Assembly (NCBI GenBank): GCA_002400675.1
Contig: NVQY01000060.1
Location: 1,810 to 12,470 of the forward strand
Direction: 5' to 3'
DNA: 10,661 nucleotides
Source: Paracoccaceae bacterium
GTDB lineage: Bacteria > Pseudomonadota > Alphaproteobacteria > Rhodobacterales > Rhodobacteraceae
Part shown: positions 1 to 6,900 of the stretch, one piece after another
Layout of the letters: each line of letters starts with the position of its first letter
Numbering within the stretch: the first letter of the stretch is position 1
Translations under genes and position numbers: made by a program
Notes under the pieces: model-generated
What the model was told of the DNA's origin: nothing
What the model saw: only the letters and a program-made list of their open reading frames with translations
Database searches by the model: none

Positions 1-1106
1 TTGCCGATAAGATCGACGTGGCCATTTCCGGCCTCGGGATGGGGCACCGAGATTTTCATCTCGCGCGCGGCCACCTGTTCGCCATTGAACACTTCGGGCA
101 GGGTGTTGATCGGGCCGCCGGGCACGCCGGCGCGCTCCATATCGGCAATCAGGCTGTCCTTGGTCAACCCGGCAAGGATGGGTGTGAGCGTCGAAATCAG
201 CGCATCGCGGTTGACCAGACGCATGGCGTTGGTGGTGTAATCAGCGTTGGCGGCAAGGTCCGCGTGGCCGATCAATTCGCAGAACCGCCCGAACTGCGCG
301 TCATTGCCCACCGCGACGATCACATGGCCATCGCGCACCGAAAACACCTGATAGGGCACGATGTTGGGGTGTTGATTGCCACGCCGCACCGGCGTTTTTC
401 CCGACAGCAAATAGTTGGTGCCCTCATTGACCAGCCAAGAGGTCTGCACATCGACCAGCGCCAGATCAATCACCTGCCCCTGACCGGTCGCATCGCGGTG
501 ACGCAGCGCCGCCAGAACCCCCACCGCCGCATACATGCCGGTCATCACGTCCGAGATGCCCACGGCCACTTTCATCGGCTCGCCATCCGGCACGCCTGTC
601 AGGCTCATGATGCCGCCAAAGCCCTGCGCCAACAGGTCATAGCCGGGCTTTGCCGCGTTGGGGCCGGTCTGGCCAAAGCCAGTGATCGAGCAATAGACAA
701 GTTCCGGGAAATCGTCCTTTAGCTGGGCATAAGACAGCCCGTATTTAGCCAAACCGCCGACCTTGAAATTCTCGATCAGAACGTCGCAGGTGCGCAGCAA
801 TCGCTTAGCCGTCTCAACATCCTCAGGCTTGGAAATATCCAGCGCGACCGAGCGTTTGTTGCGGTTGCATGACAGGTAATAGGCGCTTTCCTGCGTGTCC
901 TGCCCGTCGCTATCCACCACAAATGGAGGCCCCCAACTGCGGGTGTCATCACCCTTGCCGGGGCGTTCGACCTTGATGATATCGGCCCCGAGGTCGCCCA
1001 AAAGCTGGGTACAGCTAGGCCCGGCAAGGATTCGGCTAAAGTCCAGAACCCGGATGCCGTTCAGGGGACCGGTGGCGGGGGCGGTATTTCTTTGTGTATC
1101 AGTCAC
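1..1106 (-). CDS. Family III CoA-transferase (CaiB/BaiF), 3' end cut by window edge
   Basis: Transfers CoA between carboxylic acids in the cytoplasm through an enzyme-bound acyl-aspartate intermediate. Translating the minus strand from a GTG at 1106-1104 gives 368 residues without a stop; the family is usually about 400, so only a short C-terminal piece is missing. Visible family features are an N-terminal GIRVLDFSRILAGP (about residues 17-30), LGDLGADIIKVERP, GDDTRSWGPPF (52-62), CNRNKRSVALD, and GYDLLAQGFGG with the probable catalytic Asp at 157. The GDDTR.WGPPF stretch is typical of the glutarate/succinate-hydroxymethylglutarate transferase group (SUGCT/GcdG), so a C5-dicarboxylate is the best substrate guess, but this subfamily call is inference. 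GTG was chosen because the upstream ATG at 1123-1121 meets a stop after six codons and no better in-frame start is seen; no strong ribosome site supports it. It is divergent from a LysR gene, its likely regulator. Confidence 0.9.
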   Translation of the reverse strand, partial: MTDTQRNTAPATGPLNGIRVLDFSRILAGPSCTQLLGDLGADIIKVERPGKGDDTRSWGPPFVVDSDGQDTQESAYYLSCNRNKRSVALDISKPEDVETAKRLLRTCDVLIENFKVGGLAKYGLSYAQLKDDFPELVYCSITGFGQTGPNAAKPGYDLLAQGFGGIMSLTGVPDGEPMKVAVGISDVMTGMYAAVGVLAALRHRDATGQGQVIDLALVDVQTSWLVNEGTNYLLSGKTPVRRGNQHPNIVPYQVFSVRDGHVIVAVGNDAQFGRFCELIGHADLAANADYTTNAMRLVNRDALISTLTPILAGLTKDSLIADMERAGVPGGPINTLPEVFNGEQVAAREMKISVPHPEAGNGHVDLIG

Positions 1107-1246
1107 TTGGGGCGTCTTTTCATCTGGGGGAAACCGCGTAATATCGGGCGCGTATTCCGGTCACGGGGATGTTACCTTACAAATATCATGGACAGAAGCG
1201 ATCTTATTTCGATAATAGTGTTCGATTTCGTAACACAGTGAATGCC
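1107..1246. promoter_or_regulatory. Divergent promoter/operator region between the CoA-transferase and lysR genes
   Basis: These 140 bp separate two divergent starts and are clearly more AT-rich than the flanking genes, especially 1160-1235. LysR-type regulators usually bind such regions at T-N11-A sites with a small dyad. Two overlapping candidates are visible: TATTTCGATAATA at 1205-1217 (TAT...ATA arms) and TTCGATTTCGTAA at 1221-1233. Their position just before the lysR start would suit autoregulation together with control of the transferase gene. No confident -35/-10 pair can be assigned on either strand. The binding-site calls come from pattern only. Confidence 0.5.
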
Positions 1247-2152
1247 ATGAACCTGCACTTTCTGCGCACCATCGTCGCCATCTCGCAATACCCGACATTT
1301 GTCGCCGCCGGTCAGGCGCTGGGGCTAAGCCATTCGGCGGTTTCGGTGCATGTAAAGGCGCTGGAACAAGAGTTGCAGATCGTTCTGGTCGACCGCAAAC
1401 GCCGCCCGCCGGTGTTGACGGACAAGGGCATCGCGTTGGTCGAACATGCCAAGCGGATCATGGAAATAACGGATGAGATCAAGGCCCTGGCCAGTGAAAA
1501 GACCCTGATCGGCTCGCTGACACTAGGGGTGGTGCCGTCGTCGCTGATCAATCTGGTGCCGCCCGCGCTGGCCAATCTGCGCCGGTCGCACCCGCGCCTG
1601 CATCTTCAGATCAAGGCCGATCTGTCGCAGGAACTGACCCAACAAGTGCGCAACCGCGACATTGACGCGGCCATTGTCACCGCCCCGGCAGGCCCTCTCG
1701 AAGGGTTGCGGGTTCAGCGGATCTGCCTTGAGCCGATCAACATTCTTGCCCCGGCCAGCGCGCCGGAATCCACTGCACGCGCGCTGTTATCGGCGCATCC
1801 GTTCCTGTGGTTCAACCGGCGCACATGGGCCGGGCAACAGATCGAGCGGTATTTGCTGGATCAGAAAATCCACGTGCGCCCGGTTCTGGAGGTCGATTCT
1901 CTGGAAGCAATCGAGGCATTGGTGCGCAACGGCATCGGCGTATCAATCGCCCCGCAACGGGCCTGCGCGCCGCCCTATCCGGGCGATCTCAAGGTTCTGC
2001 CGCTGGGGAATCCGCAGATTCAGCGCGAACTGGTGCTGATCGACCGGACTAATAACCCCAGAACCCGCCTGACGGATGCGTTATTGCAAGAACTGACCGC
2101 GACGCTGGACGGGTTCGCCGCGCAAAACGAATTGCCGGGCGCAAAGCAATAA
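1247..2152 (+). CDS. LysR-family transcriptional regulator
   Basis: A 301-residue DNA-binding regulator, normal length for the LysR family. The N-terminal winged helix-turn-helix covers about residues 1-60, with FVAAGQALGLSHSAVSVHVKALE as the recognition region and VDRKRRPPVLTDKG following it. The co-inducer-binding domain begins near residue 90 (GSLTLGVVPSSLINLVPPAL) and contains the usual RNRDIDAAIVTAPAG and GIGVSIAPQ stretches. ATG 1247 was chosen because the family typically begins 'MNLHFLRTIVAI'; an in-frame GTG at 1238 is possible, and the ATG at 1169 would add 26 unfamiliar residues. No clear Shine-Dalgarno sequence precedes any of these starts. It sits head to head with the CoA-transferase and probably controls it in response to a carboxylic acid or its CoA ester. 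By analogy with gcdR/gcdG it may be a glutarate-responsive regulator, but the ligand cannot be read from the sequence. Confidence 0.9.
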   Translation: MNLHFLRTIVAISQYPTFVAAGQALGLSHSAVSVHVKALEQELQIVLVDRKRRPPVLTDKGIALVEHAKRIMEITDEIKALASEKTLIGSLTLGVVPSSLINLVPPALANLRRSHPRLHLQIKADLSQELTQQVRNRDIDAAIVTAPAGPLEGLRVQRICLEPINILAPASAPESTARALLSAHPFLWFNRRTWAGQQIERYLLDQKIHVRPVLEVDSLEAIEALVRNGIGVSIAPQRACAPPYPGDLKVLPLGNPQIQRELVLIDRTNNPRTRLTDALLQELTATLDGFAAQNELPGAKQ

Positions 2153-2154
2153 AC

Positions 2155-2183
2155 TTGACAAACCCCGGACCCGCGCGCATTTC
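2155..2183 (+). promoter_or_regulatory. Candidate promoter of the cobalamin operon
   Basis: A perfect TTGACA (-35) lies at 2155-2160, two bases after the lysR stop codon. At 17 bp spacing the -10 position is CATTTC (2178-2183), a weak match to TATAAT, as is common in GC-rich alphaproteobacteria. Transcription would start near 2190, almost exactly where the riboswitch aptamer begins, which supports the call. No terminator separates it from lysR, so some lysR transcripts may also read into the operon. Confidence 0.5.
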
Positions 2184-2190
2184 GGACTCT

Positions 2191-2405
2191 GTTGGTTTCT
2201 GTCGCAAGGCAGATGAAAAGGGAATGCTAACGGGTTTTGTGGTTTTCGATTTCGAGATGCACAGCCCATAAATGCAGCCGCCCCCGCGACCGTGACCGAA
2301 GAGGGAACCCCAAGCCACTGGCCCACATGGCCGGGAAGGTGGGGCCCCCGCCAAAGCCGCCCCTGACCGGCGCTTTGACATTCGCAAGCCGGGAGACCTG
2401 CCAAC
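2191..2405 (+). promoter_or_regulatory. Cobalamin riboswitch aptamer (adenosylcobalamin-sensing, alphaproteobacterial form)
   Basis: A structured RNA that binds coenzyme B12 and represses the downstream biosynthesis operon. The diagnostic B12 box AGCCGGGAGACCTGCC is at 2387-2402. The ends can close as GTTGG (2191-2195) with CCAAC (2401-2405). A stem TCTGTC/GGCAGA (2198-2203 with 2208-2213, one G-U pair) is capped by a GCAA tetraloop and followed by the conserved GATGAAAAGGGAA (2212-2224). The central segment has AGCCGCCCCCGCGACCGTGA (2276-2295) and the alphaproteobacterial pair GCCACTG (2314-2320) and GGGAAGG (2333-2339). Order and spacing match the known class. It lies in the 5' leader of a DUF1636-cobW-cobN-cobG-cobH-cobI-cobJ operon, the expected target. 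The exact ends are approximate. Confidence 0.95.
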
Positions 2406-2515
2406 GCGTGATGTTTCGTTAACCGGGCGGGGTGCCTCGGTGACGGGCCAGATCCGGGATGGTCCCGGCTATGCCCGCACTTTGCCCTGACCCAACCCAA
2501 AAGGGGTATGTCAGA
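2406..2515 (+). promoter_or_regulatory. Riboswitch expression platform and leader of the DUF1636 gene
   Basis: These 110 bases lie between the aptamer and the preferred start codon. Two local structures are visible. One is a perfect hairpin CCGGGA-TGG-TCCCGG at 2454-2468. The other is a small hairpin ACCC (2495-2498)/GGGT (2504-2507) that would bury most of the ribosome site AAGGGG (2501-2506). Neither is followed by a run of T, so an intrinsic transcription terminator is not supported. The arrangement fits control of translation initiation, possibly with additional transcriptional effects. The switching pairing with the aptamer is not resolved by eye. Confidence 0.5.
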
Positions 2516-2926
2516 GTGACCTTTTCCACCAACGCCGCCGCTCCGGTTGAATTGCTGGTCTGTACCACCTGCCGGCGCGGTCAGCCCACCGATGCGCAAG
2601 GTCCGCGTCCGGGGGCCATGCTCTATTCTGCTATTGACGCCGCTGGCCTGCCCGAGGGCGTCACCCTGCGGGCAGTGGAATGCCTGTCCAACTGTGATGA
2701 GGGCTGTTCGATCGTGCTGCGTGGTGGGGATGGGCGCTGGACCTATGTCTATGGCCGCTTTGACGGGGCCGAAGATGCGGGGACGATTCTGGACGTTGCC
2801 GCGCGTTACCGCGAGACCTCTGACGGGCTGATCCCGTGGCGCGAACGCCCCACACATTTCCGCAAGAACTGCATCGCCCGCATTCCCCCGCTTGCCCCCC
2901 TTGTTCCTTCATTCGGAGACTTCTGA
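2516..2926 (+). CDS. DUF1636 Cys-rich putative metal-binding protein of the cobalamin operon
   Basis: A small soluble protein of 136 residues with no established biochemical function. It has a CTTC pair (C16, C19) after a predicted beta strand (VELLVCTTC) and a second cluster CLSNCDEGC (C56, C60, C64), followed by WTYVYGRF. This layout resembles the thioredoxin-like [2Fe-2S] ferredoxin fold and is typical of DUF1636 proteins annotated as metal-binding and often found beside cobW. It may carry an Fe-S cluster or handle cobalt, but this is inference. GTG 2516 is preferred because the protein then begins VTFSTNAAAPVELLVCTTC and has AAGGGG (2501-2506) nine bases upstream. An in-frame ATG at 2459 would add 19 residues but lies inside a hairpin and lacks a good ribosome site. 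The gene is the first of the riboswitch-controlled operon and ends one base before the cobW ATG. Confidence 0.85.
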   Translation: MTFSTNAAAPVELLVCTTCRRGQPTDAQGPRPGAMLYSAIDAAGLPEGVTLRAVECLSNCDEGCSIVLRGGDGRWTYVYGRFDGAEDAGTILDVAARYRETSDGLIPWRERPTHFRKNCIARIPPLAPLVPSFGDF

Positions 2927-2927
2927 G

Positions 2928-3977
2928 ATGTCTGATATTGCCCCCGACCTTGCCAAACTGCCCGTCACCGTGATCACCGGCTTTCTTGGCTCTGGCAAGA
3001 CCACTTTGATCCGGCATCTGATGCAAAACCCCCAAGGCAAACGGCTGGCGGTGATCGTCAATGAGTTTGGCGACGTGGGCGTGGACGGCGACATCCTGAA
3101 ATCCTGTGCCATCCCCGATTGCCCGGCGGAAAACATTGTCGAGCTGGCCAACGGCTGCATCTGCTGCACCGTGGCCGATGATTTCATCCCCACCATCGAG
3201 GCGCTGATGGCGCTGGACCCGCGCCCCGAACATATCCTGATCGAGACATCCGGTCTGGCCCTGCCCAAGCCGTTGCTCAAGGCGTTCGACTGGCCCGATA
3301 TTCGTTCGCGCATCACCGTGGACGGGGTGATCGCACTGGCCGACGCCGAGGCAGTGGCGGATGGTCGTTTCGCCCCCAACGTCGCTTTGGTCGACGCCCA
3401 ACGCGCGGCGGACGAGTCCATCGACCACGAAACACCCCTGTCCGAAGTGTTCGAGGATCAAATTTCCTGCGCCGACATCATCCTGTTGACCAAGCCCGAT
3501 CTGGCCGGAGCCGATGGCATCAAACGCGCCAAAGCGATGATCGCCGCCGTCGCCCCGCGCGCCCTGCCGGTGGTCGAAGTGGCCGAGGGCGTGGTGGACG
3601 TGCGGGTCATTCTGGGGTTGGAAGCGGCCGCCGAGGATGACATGGACGCCCGCCCCTCGCACCACGACGATGCGCCCGATCACGACCATGACGATTTTGA
3701 AAGCGTGGTGATTGATCTGCCGGAACAAAGCGACCCCGCCGATCTGGTGGCACGGATTGAACGGCTGGCCAGTGAGATGAACATCCTGCGGGTCAAAGGA
3801 TACGCCGCCGTCACCGGCAAACCGATGCGCCTGTTGGTGCAGGCCGTGGGCGCGCGGGTGCGTCATCAATACGACCGCCCGTGGGGCGCGGATGAGGCGC
3901 GTCGGGGTCGGCTGGTGGTGATAGCCGAGCATGACGACATCAACGAGGCCGCCATTCGCGCCATATTGAAGGCATAG
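2928..3977 (+). CDS. cobW: CobW, cobalt-handling G3E-family GTPase
   Basis: A 349-residue GTPase of the COG0523/G3E family, thought to deliver Co(II) for insertion into the corrin ring. The N-terminal domain has the Walker A motif GFLGSGKT (residues 18-25), the hallmark metal site CICC (C77, C79, C80, in NGCICCTV), and TKPD (188-191) as the guanine-specificity element. A linker of about residues 239-256 is rich in His and Asp (HHDD and DHDHDD; H245, H246, H252, H254) and could bind metal. The C-terminal CobW domain follows (ILRVKGYAAV). ATG 2928 has GGAG at 2915-2918 upstream and gives the normal N-terminus; an earlier in-frame ATG at 2892 lies in the preceding gene. Position directly before cobN, and riboswitch control, separate it from zinc-related COG0523 paralogues and support a role in B12 synthesis. 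Confidence 0.95.
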   Translation: MSDIAPDLAKLPVTVITGFLGSGKTTLIRHLMQNPQGKRLAVIVNEFGDVGVDGDILKSCAIPDCPAENIVELANGCICCTVADDFIPTIEALMALDPRPEHILIETSGLALPKPLLKAFDWPDIRSRITVDGVIALADAEAVADGRFAPNVALVDAQRAADESIDHETPLSEVFEDQISCADIILLTKPDLAGADGIKRAKAMIAAVAPRALPVVEVAEGVVDVRVILGLEAAAEDDMDARPSHHDDAPDHDHDDFESVVIDLPEQSDPADLVARIERLASEMNILRVKGYAAVTGKPMRLLVQAVGARVRHQYDRPWGADEARRGRLVVIAEHDDINEAAIRAILKA

Positions 3978-3986
3978 GATGCGCCG

Positions 3987-6900
3987 ATGCATGTCGTCTT
4001 TCGCGAAAGCCACGGGTTAGAGGAAACCGAAATCCCGCAGGATTTGGGTCAAAGTCCGAGCGATCTTGTGGTGCTTTCGTTCTCTGACAGCGACCTTGGG
4101 GCGTTTGCGTCCGGCTGGCATCGGGCATCTGGCGGCGACGGGGCGGCGGTGGGTAAAATACCCACCCTACGATTGGCGAATCTGACGGCGCTTAAACATC
4201 CGCTTTCGGTGGATACCTATGTGGAACAGACGCTTAGCGGCGCGAAAGGCATCCTGATCCGGTTGATTGGTGGGATGCCTTACTGGTCCTACGGGCTGCA
4301 ACAGGTGGCGGCGCTGGCCCGCGACAAGGGCATCGCGCTGGCGGTTCTGGCGGCGGACGGGCGACCGGATTCGCGGTTGGACAAAGTGTCTACCTTGCCG
4401 ATATCCACCCTGCGGCGACTGGCGCAATTATGCGACGAAGGCGGCACCATTGCCGCGCAGGCCGCCTTGGCGCAGATGGCGCTGGCCGCCGGGCTGTATG
4501 CCGGTCCGGTCGCAGGCAGCAAGGTGCTGCCGCAATACGGTGTGTGGGTGCCGGACCTGGGGGTCATCGACGCGGGTAAAGCGTTCGCCAACAGAACTGC
4601 CCCGCGCATCCTGATCACCTTTTATCGCGCCTATCTTAGTGCGGCTGACCTCGCCCCGGTTGAGGCCCTTTTCACCGAATTCCGCGCGCGTGGCTTTGAT
4701 GTGGCCGCGCTGTTTGCGCCCTCTCTCAAGACGCCCGACGCCGCCCCTTGGCTGGCCGAGAAAGTGCGCGCGATGGCCCCCGCCGCCATCGTCAACGCCA
4801 CTGCGTTTTCCGGCAAGGGCAACGGCGGCGCTTCGCCTTTGGACGGGGCGGGTGTGCCGGTGTTTCAGGTCACGCTTGCTACCTCGACCCACAAGGCATG
4901 GGACGCGGCCGAACGCGGCTTGTCCCCCGCCGATCTGGCCATGCATGTGGTTTTGCCCGAGGTTGACGGCAGGATTTCAGCCGGGGTTGCCTCGTTCAAG
5001 GCACCGGACCAGCGCGACGAGGTCTTGCAGTTTTCGCGCCACGCGCATCAACCGGTGGCCGACCGGATCACCGCCATTGCCGACCGGGTTTGCGGCTGGA
5101 TCACCCTCGCGGCCACGCCCGAGGGGGATAAGATTCCGGCGCTGATCCTGTCCACATACCCCGGCAAGGACTGGCAGATGGCCCACGCGGTTGGTCTGGA
5201 TGCGCTGGCCTCGGCAGAAGCAATCTGTGCCGATCTGCACGGGTTGGGCTATGACATTCCGAACGGCGCACCATTGGCCGAGGCCCTACCCGAGGCGCGG
5301 ATAAGCTGGCCGTTGGACGCCTATCGCGCGGCGCTGGCCACCCTGCCGGCGCCCCTGCAAGACGATCTGGGCCAGACATGGGGCACCCCCGAAAACGACC
5401 CGGCCTGCGATGACGGCGCGTTTCATTTCACCGCCCTGCGCCGGGGCAAGGCCCTGATCGCCCTGCAACCGGAACGCGGCACACCGGCGCAGCGGGACGA
5501 TGAATATCACGACCTGTCGCGCACCCCGCGTCACGGCTATGTGGCGTTTTATCTGTGGCTGCGCGCGCAGATCGGTGCCCACGCCCTGATCCATATTGGC
5601 GCGCATGGCACGCTGGAATGGCTGCCGGGCAAGGCGGTGGCGCTGTCGGCAAATTGCTGGCCCGAGGCGCTGATCGGTGCTCTGCCGGTGATTTATCCCT
5701 TTATCGTCAACGACCCCGGCGAGGCGGCGCAGGCCAAGCGGCGGATCGGTGCTGTGACCCTTGGGCATATCCCGCCGCCGCTTAGGACCAGTGACACGCC
5801 CGACCGCATGGCGCGGCTGGAAACCCTGCTGGACGAGTTTTCCAACGCTGACGGGCTGGACCCCAAACGCCGCGACCGGCTTCAGGGTGACATCCGCGCC
5901 GAGGCGCAGGCATTGGGCGTCGAGGACGATCTGGGCCTGAACCGCGCCGCCAGCACCGCCGAGGCGATCACCCGCATCGACCGGTTTGTCTGTGACATCA
6001 AGGAAAGCCAGTTTGGCGACGGATTGCATGTCTATGGCCGTGTGCCGCCTGTCGCCGGCAGTTTCGACGCCGCGCCATCGGCAATGGGCGAACGCGACGG
6101 GCTGCGCGATGCGCTGGCGGGTCGGCGGGTGGATGCCGGGCCGTCCGGGTCGCCGTACCGGGGGCGCGCGGATGTGCTGCCCACCGGGCGCAACCTGTTC
6201 ACCACCGATCCGCGCGCGGTGCCGACGCGGGCGGCTTATGCGCAGGGGGTGAAGCTGGCCGAGGAACTGGTGCGGCGGCATTTGCAGGAAGAAGGCGACT
6301 ATCCAAGCGGGCTGATCGTTGATCTGTGGGGGTCGGCCACCATGCGCACGGCGGGCGAAGAATTTGCCATGGCGCTGCATCTGCTCGGGGTGCGCCCCAT
6401 CTGGGACGCGGGGTCAGAGCGGGTGTCGGGCATCGAAGTGCTGCCGATCAGCGACCTTGACCGCCCCCGGCTGGACGTGACTTTGCGGGTGTCGGGGCTG
6501 TTTCGTGATGTGTTCCCGACCCTGACCACCCTGTTTGCCCAAGCGGTCACCACCCTTGCCGCCCGCGACGAAGCCCCCGACTGGAACCCGTTCGCCGGGC
6601 GCGATCCGGGCGCGCGGGTCTATGGTCCGGCACCGGGCAGCTATGGTCTGGGCATGGGCGATCTGGCGCACACCTATGACGACACCGCCCGCGCCGCTGC
6701 CGGGCGGGCATGGATCGACGCCAGCGCTTATGCCTTGCAGGGCGACGATATCACCCGCGACGGCGACGGTATTGCCGCGCGGGTGGCGCAGGCCGACAGC
6801 TTTGTTCACCTTCAGGATCTGGCCGAAACCGACCTGTTGCTGGCGCATGATTACGCCACCCACGAGGCCGGATTTGCCGCTGCCAAGGCGCAAAGCGGTG

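Noticed and set aside
18..722. Plus-strand open frame of 234 codons
   Set aside because: It lies antisense to the CoA-transferase, which has clear family motifs; the frame is composed of His/Arg/Gly-rich residues typical of a GC-bias shadow and shows no recognisable domain.
2237..2422. Short plus-strand open frame of 61 codons in the intergenic region
   Set aside because: It coincides with the cobalamin riboswitch aptamer, including the B12 box, so the sequence is explained by RNA structure; no ribosome site is seen.
2454..2468. Hairpin CCGGGA/TCCCGG as an intrinsic terminator
   Set aside because: No T-run follows it; the next bases are GC-rich, so it is kept only as a possible part of the expression platform.
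2661..4013. Minus-strand open frame of 450 codons antisense to cobW and the DUF1636 gene
   Set aside because: The opposite strand encodes CobW with Walker A and CICC motifs; the long antisense frame is explained by third-position G/C bias.
5286..6380. Minus-strand open frame of 364 codons antisense to cobN
   Set aside because: The residues are low in family signals and rich in Arg/Gly/Gln; the CobN motifs on the plus strand account for the sequence.
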